Assembly: GCF_029784165.1 (NCBI RefSeq)
Contig: NC_073694.1
Coordinates: 165,072,118-165,136,117, forward strand
Direction: 5' to 3'
Origin: Wyeomyia smithii
Taxonomy: Eukaryota; Arthropoda; Insecta; Diptera; Culicidae
DNA length: 64,000 bases
Both the position numbers and the translations under genes were made by a program. Of the stretch, positions 10,035-20,852 are shown piece after piece. The notes below the pieces were generated by a model. That model did not search any database and was not told the origin of the DNA. It saw only the letters and a program-made list of their open reading frames with translations. Position 1 is the stretch's first letter, and every line of letters starts with the position of its first letter.

Positions 10035-11717
10035 TTAATGCACCCCCTTATTATTTAATGACTTGGCTGATTTCGTAAACGCTGGGTTAGACTTCACTGA
10101 CATTTCTATGGGTGTTCCATCGATTGGCGCCTTTAGCGTGAGTACGATCTTGGAAGTAGCCGTAATGACTGCTCTCAAGGTGCTCTCGTCATCGCACATC
10201 CTTCCCACTATGTTTTCCGAAATAGAATCCTGCCCGCTCATTATCAACATTTCGCTCCTTACCTGTGCGAAACGAGGACATACTAATAGCACATGATCAG
10301 CGGTTTCTTCCGCGCCCTAGGTGACTCCGCGAGCCCAAACTGGACACTGGAAGTTGGACCATTTCCGCTACCACCTGGCCATTGAAGTTGACTCTCTAGA
10401 CAGCGCGGCTTTCAACACGACCTCGCTGACTAGCTCGCCGTAGACTTCTAGAGTTATGTCGTCCACAAAGTCCACAATCACCGCTCCCGGTGGGAGCTTA
10501 ACCCTTTCCCGCTCATGGTGACTCTAAAGCACCAAGAATTATAATCATCATATCTTGACTTAAATTGGTTTGTTGTGCTTACGATTGTTACGTAAACTTT
10601 TATATGCTGCTTCAGAGCATCACTAGGCATTTTCTTCAAAATACTACAGTTGACAGTAATTTTAGTTAGTCTACAAAGTGCTCAGCTTGAATTTTCACGT
10701 GAGGCTATAAATTTTAATGATAAACCTTGTGAGCGGGAGAGGGTTAAGCTTCAGCACACCATCATACAAGGCGTTACCCCTGCAGTAATTGGGACGCATT
10801 TCTGACCGTCATGTTTGTTATAGACCAGCACTCGATTCTGAAAGTAGCTCTCTAAAATATTGTACAGTGGCACCAGCACTCCAAGACAACGAATCTTTGC
10901 GCATCGGTGTGCGCGCGTTGCATCCTCCGCCTTGCACGAAGGCGCGCACTACGAAGGTCGGCTATCGCGTCGGACCACCAGTATGCCGCAGGCCTTCCAT
11001 TTCTAGGCTGACAAAATCTAGGCATGGCGGCGTCGCACGCCCGCGAAAGTGTAGCAATAGGTTGGTCCGCACTCTGGGGAGACCTCCTCCCTTCATGTTC
11101 CCAACTTATTACTTCCGCAAATACATCGGCATCAGTCTTAAAACTGCGAATGGTTGGGTTATTGTCCCTACCCGTTGCTTGCCGCCTCGCGTTCACGCTA
11201 AAGCTGACCGACTGGTGGTCGCTATTAGTGTGGTCGTTGTAAACCCTCCAGTTCGTGATCAGTCCCTGGCTGCCGAACATCACGTCGATGATCGATTCCG
11301 CATTACTTTTAGCACCGACATTGGCCAGATCCAAGTTGAGCTTCGCCAATGCTTCTTACAGGATCTGGCCCCTCCCTCTGGTTAGTGCAGCGGCTTCCCC
11401 ACTAAACAACCCAAGCCGTGAAGTCATCCTCCAACACCAACGGCTTCAGACCCGTTAGTTCCTCGGTTACACGATCGACTATCTGAGCGAACCTCTCTGT
11501 GACCACGGCGCCGGAGAATAGCAACTGCAGTAGAATACTCTACCCACCTTGGTAACCACGTAGCCCTAGTTCGAGGTCGACACAATCTCTTGAACCGGGA
11601 ACCCGTCTGTCGTTCATATTGCAGTCATCTTGGACTTATCCGCTATGCGGTAGGGGTCCGATACGATGGCAAGGTCCGACAATTTAAAGGCTGCAGGACT
11701 AATTGCGTCACCCTCAC
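10035..11717 (-). pseudogene. R1-clade ORF2 (endonuclease/reverse transcriptase) remnant
   Basis: From 11717 down: an endonuclease with the AKLNLDLANVG segment and the conserved SIIDV and NSDHQ motifs, then a basic RARRRMQRAH linker. The linker joins abruptly to FQNR/GQKCVPITAG reverse-transcriptase sequence near 10850, an internal deletion of about 900 bp relative to the intact copy. The GVPQGSILGP motif is also deleted. The catalytic box reads FVDD rather than FADD. The end has VCPRFAQVRSEML, matching the C-terminal CCHC region of the intact copy. In an active element this protein nicks DNA and copies the RNA at the nick. Confidence 0.8.
10502..10743. mobile_element. piggyBac-type MITE, 242 bp with TTAA duplication
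   Basis: Flanked on both sides by TTAA (10498-10501 and 10744-10747). The terminal inverted repeats start CCCTTTCCCGCTCA on the left and are matched by TGAGCGGGAGAGGG on the right, with one mismatch. TTAA targets and CCC-starting ends are hallmarks of the piggyBac superfamily. It has no coding capacity, so a piggyBac transposase would have to act in trans. It splits the ORF2 reverse-transcriptase sequence of the surrounding element exactly, which confirms the insertion. Confidence 0.88.
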
Positions 11718-13010
11718 GCCTGCGGTTTAGTTTCCAGTTTGCTAACCAGGCACTTGGAGCTCCCGTGACGTGCTTAGCGTCTCATTTATCGGTGCATATC
11801 AAGCACTTGGGAGGCGCCGCGCAGTCCCGCGCTTTATGGCCTGCCGCACCCCCCATGCCCAGCGGACATAGCGACCAACCGACCTTCAGCTTGGTTTGGT
11901 TCAGGGCTTTGCTTCCATCTGACGATGAAAGCTTTACGGTGGAAAACTGGGTCGCTCTCGAAGGCGAATTGCATCTACGGCCACAACAATCCCACATTCC
12001 TTCTCAAGGGCTTGTGCAATGTCGCACCCTGCGGTTATTTCTTCCAGGTTTTGAAGCTGGAGAGCCGCCTCCGAGATAAGCGCCCGAACTTGCACGTCGT
12101 TCTTTAATACCTTTGGGGCTACCTTTTTGTAGATAGCTCCCTTCCTCTTCGGGTTCCTGCGTATTTCTAGGACCATTTGCTGGTACGAGATCGACGAATG
12201 GTTCGAACATCCTCACTCAACTCTGGGCTACTGGGTGCCTCTCATGGCCCTCAAGACCTCCGAGTACTTAGATCTGTCAGTTTTAAGTATAAGCGCGTCA
12301 CCCTTGCTCTTCCTCGTCTTTCGTGGTTTCTCGACGCGTTTTTCACTAGTTTCCCGCTTCTGCCGCTTTTTGTCCACAACGGCAGTCCATTTGCCGTTAC
12401 CCGTGGTGTCCCTGTAGAACTTTATTTTCGTAAGCCCAACATTCTCTGTTGAGGGACCAGCCGGTGGGCTTGTATCTATCAACCTCCTTTTGATGCTCGC
12501 GGGAGCCCACTCACCCGGAGACCAACCTCATTCGCTTCGTGGCCAGTTCTGTAGAACAAACCTCGGCGAACGACAATGCGACCGTTTGTGTGCATTGGAA
12601 GCGCTCTGGCACTTTTTAGGCGCTTTTTCCGCCGTTTTCGCCCGCTTCGTGAGCGCAGCGAAGTCGACCCTCGCACTGTTGATGCAGATGCGTAGCAATA
12701 GAAGACTCTATTTCAGGTGCTTCGAGTTATTGCTACGGCAGTCCGCAAACTCGATTATGGCATCGAGCTGTACGGATTGGGTCGCCGCTCTAGATAGCGT
12801 TTCCATTTCCGCTTGAACTGCCGCTACCAGCAGATCGCGGTACAACGTTCGTTGTCAGGGGTAGCTTTAGGTGTACCTGCCTTACTCCCTTTGACCGCGT
12901 CCGTTGGTATTGGTGGGAACCGCTGGATCCCTCCTGTGGCTTTATCCTTGTTCATCGCCTGTTTGGTTCCATGGTGGGCTATGCCGAAGCAGTAAGGTCA
13001 TGGCTAGCGT
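11714..13010 (-). pseudogene. R1-clade ORF1 (gag-like, zinc-knuckle) remnant
   Basis: Scattered frames match the intact ORF1 of the 52530 element: the SKGDALILKTDRSKYSEVL and KTLRSRSG-type segments, the basic middle region, and a C-terminal stretch reading AGHKARDCAAPPKCLIC, part of the CCHC zinc-knuckle array. Frameshifts occur every few hundred bases. The ORF1 stop is TGA at 11714-11716, overlapping the start of the ORF2 frame by two bases, where the codon is GTG rather than ATG. ORF1 proteins of this type bind the element RNA. Confidence 0.75.
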
Positions 13011-13706
13011 TGGTTACTCATAGCGCCTTATGAGCAAACTATGTCGCCCACGACCGGCGTAAGTCAGGAAATGGAACTGGTCCTTAGACCAATTCCCATA
13101 ATCCTCCTTCAGCCGGATTTCCACCAGGCAATAAACGCGGAACGTACTGAAAGGCCTGCCAGGTTATACAGGACGGAGATCCCTGTTGCCGTTTGCCACC
13201 TCGCCGTTTCGAGCCTAAGAGAGCTCGGTGAAGGTGCAGGCCCACATCATGGTATATAACGTGTACCGACTCATATCCTCGAAACTGCGACCAGTTGCAA
13301 TAATTAATGCCTTTACTGGCATCGCACAGTGTTATATTTTGCTGGTTTCGTGCTCCAAATTTATAGCATTCTCAATTTTGATTTTAGTGGAACACTTTAT
13401 TTGGAAAAAAATCTATGTACTTTATTGTGCTTCTTTCAGAATGGATGATTTAGTGAGTAATTTACCCAGAAGTGATAAGAAAAGTTTATTTTTTCAGGAC
13501 AGTGTGATAGATAGCCAGTGTCTTCGAGAGAGTTGTGGCAAATATTTCTGCTAACAATGTGTTGAGTTTCTATCTCTTATTTAAAAAAAGATATAACTAG
13601 TTTTATACACAAAGTTCACTCAAATCATAATTTTCATTATAAATTTTCTCATGGTTTTTCTACACATTTCATAGTTTTTTACAAAATTATTAAACAAACA
13701 GAAATA

Positions 13707-15080
13707 GGGTAGGGAACATATTCTAAGCAGCATTAGGAACCGCCTGTGTATTCAGACGAAATACTCGGAATGTGTTGGGTAAAACTCAAACAGTAGTATA
13801 TCAATCTGTTCTCTATCGTTTTTTCTGTCAGAACTTGTTTTCAGATTGTAAAACTAAGTTAGCAAACTTTAATAATCATCAATCAAAGTTACCAATCGAG
13901 GGACACTATTCCAATCACCCCGAACCTATTTTAAGCAGTTTCCATTTGTTTTGCAGGCGTTTTTTTTTCAGCACCCGAAGTGGCTCCTGAATGGCTGCAA
14001 TATAGGTCGATTTGTTTCAATTGCAATTGTTCACAGATTTCTTTGTGATTAACGGTATTTCTTATATTCGTAAGACAGCTAGACAATCAAAGTTTTTGAT
14101 CATTGAAATTGTCGACATTGATCAAAATGCAGGAGTTTGAGGCCTGTTTTCTTCGACTGATTAAAATCCCAAGTAACACACGTTGGTATAGAATAGTTGA
14201 CGTTACCTATTCCATGACATCTCTATCATCAGAAAAGCGCAAAACATGAAGGCTAATAGAACAAGTACCGATAACAGCATTAAAGCAAGCCAACTTGATA
14301 GAATTAAGTGGCAAAATACATCTCGAGTACTAATACGGCAATGCGCAAATCTGTTGCTATGACAACTGTTAACCAGCGCATGCGCAAATGTGTTTTGTCG
14401 GCGCAGTGCAACTAGATCGACAGTTGCTTTTATCAGTGGCAGTTTTAATTGATTATAAATTGATGACGAAAAATAATTTGCAAGTTTTCAAAAAGAGTTG
14501 TTTCTTTTGCTTGAATATTAAAATTGTTTTCGCATAGTTTCAACGTTATCTGGATATAAAATCTAACAAAACTAGAAAACGTTGTTAGATATACAATAAC
14601 AAAAAACTGAATTGATATTGGTTACACTGCAAGCGTTTTGTTTATCTTTTGATGGCACGTTTTGACCCGCTTCGAATAAATATAGAAATCGTTCATATAA
14701 TTATATATTAAATATTAATTTGATCAAGTATTTTTAAGTTGAGTGTTGAATGCTACGACTGTTGTACTAAGGAAAAGCGTTTTACAGGTACGTAATGTTG
14801 TTATTAGATGGTGTAATGTCTTACGAAATGACCAAGTGATAGTGATTGTTATTCTTGAACTCATGTTATTAAAAAACATCTCCAAAACCAGAAAAAATGA
14901 GCTTGTTTTCGAAATGCGGTTGTATTACTGATGAAAAACAACTTCAAACACAATATGATAACACAAGTTTTTAATTGCGCTTGTAGTACACTTATATGAC
15001 TACTTTCGTTGTAATCTATTTTCTAACATGTTTTGTGTGTTACTTGGGATAGGCGCTACTGCTTAAGCCGTTCCCTACCC
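13707..15080. mobile_element. TA-flanked DNA transposon-like element
   Basis: The ends are GGGTAGGGAAC on the left and GTTCCCTACCC on the right, with a shared TAAGCAG word a few bases inside each. TA is duplicated at 13705-13706 and 15081-15082. The inverted paralogous tail near 17680-17690 reads AACAGAAATACATATTTT (as reverse complement) without the insert, giving the empty site directly. TA duplication suits Tc1/mariner-type transposition. The element is about 493 bp once the nested 14168-15048 insertion is removed, and has no transposase. Confidence 0.85.
14168..15048. mobile_element. TIR element with CCCAAGTAACACAC ends, 881 bp
   Basis: The first 14 bases CCCAAGTAACACAC (14168-14181) are perfectly repeated in inverted orientation at 15035-15048. 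It is nested 32 bp from the right end of the 13707-15080 element. The flanks are AT on both sides, possibly a 2-bp duplication, but this is ambiguous. There is no coding sequence, and the superfamily is not assigned. Confidence 0.65.
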
Positions 15081-15224
15081 TACATATTTTTGCTGAACAT
15101 TTGGTTTTGCTATAGTTCGAAATAAAAAAGTTATTTAACCTTCAACGGTTTTTCAAGGGTTAGTTTAACTTCAAATTATACATTTTTTATTGGTTATATA
15201 TTTGTACATTTTCAAACTTACATT

Positions 15225-16655
15225 TTACACTATTGTATAAAAAATTCCTCCTAGTTGTTTTCTCACCCATCTTCTGTTTTTCCATCTCCATTCTATGATA
15301 CCTTTTTTTAATTCAAATAAAGATGCGTTCGGAAATCTTGATATTAAAAACGACATTGTATGCACAACTAACCACAAAGCTGCTTTTAGCTGACAATTTC
15401 TATCATCGATATCCATGGACAACAAGCCTTCCGGATGAAAAAGAGCTTGAAACGGTTTTTCAGTGTTTCATTCAACCATTCCCAAACTATTCTTGCGTTT
15501 CGACATTCTTTTATCCTGTGCATGTTTGAATCTGCTTCCATTCTGCATTCATCGCAAAGAGTATCTTGTAATCGGCCAATATTGTAACTCCAAAGTTTTG
15601 CCTTATTCGGTACCAAATCATTCAGGATAAAAAACATATTCGATCTGTCCATTGATTTGGTTTGAATTTTTCCACAGCTGTTTCCAAATTACATTGGGGT
15701 ATCTCTCCTCTACCAATGGTTTAACATTTCTTGCGCTAATAATGCGCTAGAAAATAATGGTATATCTGTTTACAGCTCTTAAGTCTGTCATCCCCTCGTA
15801 AGACAATGGCTTCCTGTATCCATTCCGTCCAAACCTTTCCGGATTTCTGAACTGCAATAACTCATTTTCTTCCACACGCTCACCATTTTCATCTTCGTTC
15901 AAGATTAAATTTTTTAAGAATAAGGCTTTAGTTTTCATTTCTGGATCGATTAGGTTTAGTCCTCCCTCTGTTTCACTCAGATACAATTGAATTCGATTTG
16001 CTTTAAAATTCGCTCCACGCCACATAAACTTTCCTACAGTCTTACGAATCTGTGCCAGGTGTCGGTTAGATGGTGGAATCATCTGAGTTGTATACCAGAT
16101 CATAGATAATACGAACACATTTATCAACCATACTTTTTCGAATAGGTTTGGTTGCCTCATGCTATGTAAATGTAAGCGATATTTGATACTACTAAATAGT
16201 TTATCGTAATTTAAGTCTATCATTGTCGTCCATTTTGGATGCAAGATTACTCCAAGAATTCGCAAATTTTCTACTTCTCTTATTTGATACGGACCACCTA
16301 CACAACTGTTGATCCTCAAATAACAGGATTTTTGAATGGTAATCTCGATTCCAGCATTTGCAGTGAAAGAGGTGATAATTTGAAACATCAAATCAAATTC
16401 TTCGGTGCTCCTAACAAAAATATTCAGGTCATCAGCGTAGGCAATAACCTTCAGAAATTCACCATTGGCCAGAGTATCTTGTAAGTTATTACTAAGCTTT
16501 CTTATCAATGGCTCAATGTACATAACGAACAGGGCCATGCTCAATGGACAACCCTGCCGTACCGAAGATTTGATTTGAATTTCATCAGTTAAATTCCCAT
16601 TAAACTGCACTTTCGAAATACATTCGTACGCAAAAATACGCAGATAAGCATTCAT
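15225..16655 (-). pseudogene. Non-LTR reverse transcriptase core and C-terminus
   Basis: The main 302-codon frame (15747-16655) carries reverse-transcriptase motifs: VRQGCPLSMALFVMYIEPL, then the catalytic VIAYADDLNIF box, then a GVILHPKW segment and the thumb region WRGANFKANRIQLYLSETE with GGLNLIDPE. A second frame at 15386-15652 has CDECRMEADSNMHRIKEC, a C-terminal CCHC-type zinc motif usual in APE-type elements, and 15225-15425 continues the C-terminal region after another frameshift. There is no endonuclease. The element is dead: the frames are shifted relative to one another and the upstream part contains stops. Confidence 0.85.
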
Positions 16656-17189
16656 TATCCTGAAAGCACATCTGTTCTACTTTCAAAAGAATATAAAATT
16701 ATTTGTCTAATGGAGTCTCCTCAATTGTTTTAGTTAAGAAATTATTCTGCATTAATATTCATACTTTTTCGAATAACTTGTATTTCCTAAATATAAAGTT
16801 TCACAATCCTCGGCAAAAATATAAAGTCCTGAAAACTGCACAATTTTTTGAAAAGTCATAGAAATATAGAAAATCATGGGAAAGAGTTATAAAGAAAAAC
16901 ATGAATTTTTAATCACAGTTTCACACATAACGTCATATAAAGTGAATCATTAATCGTATTTTACGAGTTTATTCTTCGTTATCTTCTTCACTATCTAGTT
17001 CAAATTAAATAAGATGAGTTTTGGCATCTTCTGATAATTCTTTCATGTTGAGTTTTGGCCAGCCTCCGTTACCATTGGATCCAAAGAAACTTTGTTCGTC
17101 TTATTCCACCCGCAACTTGATTTTTTTTTTTTCAAAATTATCAACAGTTTATTTATTTTTCCAACCGCCGCTCAAAAAAATTCCAGAAG

Positions 17190-18042
17190 TTTCATAAACT
17201 CTACCAAGCAAATTTGAAACAATTAACGAAGAAGGTAACAAGGATGACACTTCAGATGAAGTCATGTGTGAAACTGGACTGGCAATTCATATTTTTCTTT
17301 ATAACTCTTCCCCATGATGTTCTGTATTTTTATGACCTTCTACAAAATCGTGCGAATTTTATGGGTACATATTTTGCTGAAGATTGTAAAACGCTATATT
17401 TAGAAATAACAAAGTTATTTGAAAAAGTACGAATTCTCATGCAAAAGAATTTTTTCATTGAAACAATCGAAAAGACTCTATTAGACAAATAATTTTATAT
17501 TTTTTCAAAGTAAAATAGACGTGCTTTCAGAATAACAAATGCTTATCTGCGTATTTTTGCGTACGTATGAGTAATTTAAAGTTGAACTAACCCTTGAAAA
17601 ACCGTTAATGGTCTAATAACTTTTTCATTTTGAATTATAGCTAGATCAAATATTCAGAAAATATGTATTTCTGTTTGTTTAATAATTTTGTAGAAAATCC
17701 AGGAAAAAAGTTACATTGAAAATTACGATTTGACCATTTGAGTGAGCTCTGTGTACAAAACTTTTTATATCTTTTTTAACACAAGAGATATAACGTCAAC
17801 ACCTTCGACAAAGTTGCTAGCAAAAACATTTACCACAATTTCCTTGAAGACACTGGCTGTCTATCTGTTCTGGAAAAATAAATTTTTCATATCACTTCTA
17901 AGTAAATTAATCACTAAATTATACATCCTGAAAGAAACGCAATAAAATACATAGGAACTTTTCCAAATAAGGTATATCTCTAAAATCAAATCTGAGGATG
18001 CTATTATTTTGAGCACGAAATCGACAAAATAAAACACTGTGC
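17190..18042 (+). mobile_element. Non-LTR retrotransposon, right (plus-strand) copy with internal deletion
   Basis: This is an inverted, diverged copy of the left element. Sequence 17190-17566 matches the reverse complement of about 16630-16990, including the ETIEKTLLDK stretch and the AYLRIFAY start of the reverse-transcriptase core. After about 50 bases of that core it jumps straight to the 3' tail (17567-18042), which pairs with 13324-15210 minus the nested insertion. The whole catalytic region is therefore deleted. The 92-codon open frame at 17214-17492 is reverse-transcriptase-upstream sequence, not a separate gene. Confidence 0.7.
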
Positions 18043-18429
18043 GTCGGTCCCAATGGGCGGGTTAGTGCATTTGAGTGATAGGAGTGGCCCTATTCGAAGC
18101 TGCTTGCGGATACCGTGGCTATTACGGGGAGTCAACGGCCCAGTGTACAATACCCCACAACGCCCCAGACACGCTTCCGCTGCCGTTCCGAGACTGTTTG
18201 ATGGCTATCAGTGGACACACACTAGGCATGCATGCCCTCGGTGATCACAGAGCACCAACTCGTGGGGGCATGCAGCTCTGCTAAATTTTCAAAAGTGTAT
18301 TCGAACTTATTGAACACCCTGTAGACCAAATTAAAAGTTGCATTACTAGCAGTAGAAAAGGTTACTAGCTTTTTTGTCCCTACCAGGGTGTTTTCATGAT
18401 AATACATAAGTGAACTAACTAGCCTGGAG
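18043..18429. other. No gene recognised
   Basis: A GC-richer stretch beginning right after the tail of the right retrotransposon copy. Short plus-strand frames are open but show no known domain. Confidence 0.4.
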
Positions 18430-18610
18430 GGCTAATAGCGATCGATATTGTTTTCGGCACATTTTGCATGTTGTAGTATAAGTACAACGATACACCGTGC
18501 CTCCACCAGCTCGAAAAGATCCTCGACCTGATCGGGAATCGAACCCGACATCACAACCGTGTGTAGGAGAGCTTGCCGACCATCATCGCTAACCACAGAA
18601 CCACAGGGAT
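18430..18610 (-). repeat. tRNA-derived SINE
   Basis: The minus strand carries RNA polymerase III internal promoter elements at tRNA-like spacing: an A box TGGTTAGCGATGATGG (18580-18595) and a B box GGTTCGATTCC (18535-18545). The promoter is followed by a non-tRNA body. This layout fits mosquito tRNA-related SINEs such as Feilai or Gecko; which family was not settled. A true tRNA gene is unlikely because the cloverleaf stems do not pair well by eye. Confidence 0.72.
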
Positions 18611-20279
18611 CACATATTTGACCAGATATTGGAACAAGGATTGGCAATTTTTATTGAACTTTTAAAAATTGTCAAGCCAGTACGAATAATCGAATTACAA
18701 TTTCCTACATTTGGTCGATTGAATCGATTACTGCAAGAACGAGGCAGTTCCGTTCAAAACTTTCCTACCAATTAGCAAAATTATTATTTCCTACCAATCC
18801 AAATAAATTGGTAATATTTTTCCCCTGTTCAGTTTCTAGATTTCAGGGGTCTATATGTAGTGAAACTGCCTGAGAGACGTAGTTCTACGTAGGCTTAGTC
18901 TTTAGACTCTTGAGTTATTCATGGTCCCTGATAAATTTTTGGAAATTCTGTAGCATACAATATTAAAAACTCCTTTCATTTTCACGGCATGAAATTTCTC
19001 AAGATCCCTGATGATTATTCATGAGTTTTGAGAAAATCTCAGAATTTATTCTACTAATTTGTATAGTGTTGTAATATTTTCCACAAAATTTCTCGATAGC
19101 TAATTGTGTGGGACTTTTGAACGTATTCGATATAGGTCATATATTTTGAGATCTTATAATCATGGTTATAGCTTTGATTTTGAGTTGTTTCGAAGTTTGT
19201 CATGTTTTAGTTTTAATATTTTGCAGTTTTATTAACAAAATAGATAGAACTGTAGCGCAACTTGAGTGTTCTTCTTAGTCTCTTCATATTTTTCGTGGGC
19301 TGCCAAAATTCTTCATTATATTTCCGGGTTGTCAAAAACAATATTGAAAGGAATCAATATTGAACAAATGAAAAAAAAAAATGCTATGGTAGTGTGAGAA
19401 CTAGATATATTTTCATTTTCTTGGCTTTCTTAGAGTTCCTATTGAATTCAGTAGGATATTTTGGAATCCTTTCAATTCTCTTACTTGTTCAGAGCTACAC
19501 AATATGAAAAGAACTGCTTTTGTTTTTTATATTCTTTACAATTCCTTCAATCTTCTTCGGATTCATAGATTTGAATTTGGGATTGATTCAATTGACTCTG
19601 ATAGAGTAAAATGCCAAAAGATTTGATATTCATTATCAATTTAAAATATGGAACTGACTGAAATTATATTACCTATTTCAAATTCGAAACTTTCATTTGA
19701 GCAGGATTTAAAATTCACTGGACGTGAGAAACACTGTAAGGTTTCTCATTATTAAGAAGCAGTTTCAAAATTGTGCAATGCTGCATTAGTGCTCTTGAAA
19801 TAGCTCGTTTCCAAGATCGAAAGCGATTTTCAGAAGATGCTTTTTACATAACACCAACGACAAACAGCAGAATATTGTACACACTTTAGAAGACGTCAAA
19901 TGGTATCTGACGGTTTCCATCATTGCTGAAGGTGTTTGTTTTCCGGCATTTGAAAATCCACTACTTTTGTTTTATTGAAACTTCTAGGATTTGAATAATT
20001 TAAGTAGTTTTGGAATGTGGTAAACTCGAACTTGTGATAAATTTTAGCTAATATTTATTTCAATCTTGTAAATAATATGTAATGATTTTTTCTGTGATCT
20101 CAGAGATATGATTGGAATCATTAACTCGACAGACAGTTTTGACAGATAACCTAGAAATTGTTTCAGAATGCTAACAAAATTTAAAAAATTTGAATCAGTG
20201 TTTTTAATCTATTCCATTTCCTTTTTTCTTTCTAAAACAACATGTTTTAAATGTGTCTCCTTATAATCTATCTACTCAC
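18611..20279. other. Probable receptor-gene intron, no exon recognised
   Basis: AT-rich sequence directly downstream of the receptor exon's splice donor, so at least part is intron. I searched by eye for TM5-TM7 receptor exons on the minus strand and found none; they must lie further left, beyond the window or among the transposons. Confidence 0.55.
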
Positions 20280-20852
20280 ATTGACTCCGTGTGCGAATGA
20301 AACCGGAAGCGCCGTCGTGATAATCACCACCCACAGCACCGTGATGGCCCAGATCGTGTTTTTCTCCGTTCGAATCACCATGCTAGCGATGGGGTGCACC
20401 ACCGCCAGAAAACGATCTAGCGACATCAGAACCAGCGTGTAAATGCTAGCGTGCGCCGTCACGACAATCAGATACTGGACACTCTTGCACCATAAATCTC
20501 CAAACGGCCAGGAAGACAGCACGTAGTCCGTTGCGGTAAATGGTATGCAGAATATCACAAACAGCAGGTCCGCGATAGCCAAATTAATGATCAGCAAATT
20601 TGTTGTCGATCTCATTAACGGGTTGGAAATCACCACCAGCACTACCAAGGCGTTTCCCAGCAGTCCCGTTATTCCGATGAGCCCGAAAAAGATCGGCACA
20701 ATTCGCGAAACTATCATTTCTATTTCTTCCTCCTCTTCCGGGGTCATTCCGGAAGTGAACGACGTCGTTGTTGGTAAGATAGTACTATTAAAATGTCCCT
20801 CGGAGGCAGCCGAGGCGGCCACCACCAGCGAGCTGTAGCTATCGTTTACCAT
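20280..20852 (-). CDS. Allatostatin-A-type (galanin receptor-like) GPCR, first coding exon
   Basis: This 191-codon exon starts at ATG 20852 (MVNDSYSSL) and ends at 20280 before a GTGAGT splice donor, in phase 0. The short extracellular N-terminus has N-glycosylation sites (NDS and NST). TM1 contains LLGNALVVLVV, TM2 has NLAIADLLFV, and ECL1 has the conserved cysteine in DLWCKSVQ. TM3 ends in SLDRFLAVVHP, a DRF version of the E/DRY G-protein switch, and TM4 is IWAITVLWVVIITTALPV. The VQYLIVV...SIYTLVLMSLDRFLAVVHP run is typical of insect allatostatin-A receptors, which act at the plasma membrane and respond to FGL-amide peptides. TM5-TM7 are not in view, so the gene is partial here. A related galanin- or somatostatin-like receptor is the main alternative. 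Confidence 0.9.

Larger units (their letters stand above)
10030..13010 (-). mobile_element. Decayed R1-clade non-LTR retrotransposon
   Basis: The minus strand carries, in order, remnants of ORF1 and ORF2 clearly related to the coding-intact element at 52530-57330. ORF2 has lost most of the region between the endonuclease and the reverse-transcriptase palm. A 242-bp TTAA-flanked MITE interrupts the reverse-transcriptase part. Multiple frameshifts and stops make it non-functional. Its exact ends were not fixed; the 3' side fades near 10030 in a short untranslated stretch and the 5' side near 13010. Confidence 0.85.
13324..16990 (-). mobile_element. APE-type non-LTR retrotransposon, left (minus-strand) copy
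   Basis: Reading leftward from 16990: upstream reverse-transcriptase sequence with stops, the 302-codon reverse-transcriptase core, a C-terminal zinc-binding region, then a 3' tail that continues to GCACAGTG at 13324. The tail is interrupted by the element at 13707-15080. A second copy lies head-to-head at 17190-18042. The clade was not settled; the APFLK-like thumb and GGLNLIDPE segment suggest an L1/Tx1- or CR1-like group. Confidence 0.7.

Noticed and set aside
10789..12482. Plus-strand frames up to 198 codons
   Set aside because: Shadows of the decayed minus-strand R1-clade copy.
17214..17492. 92-codon plus frame as a possible separate gene
   Set aside because: It matches, inverted, the decayed sequence just upstream of the reverse-transcriptase core at 16655, so it belongs to the retrotransposon.
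20545..20838. 97-codon plus frame opposite the receptor exon
   Set aside because: Shadow of the GPCR exon.
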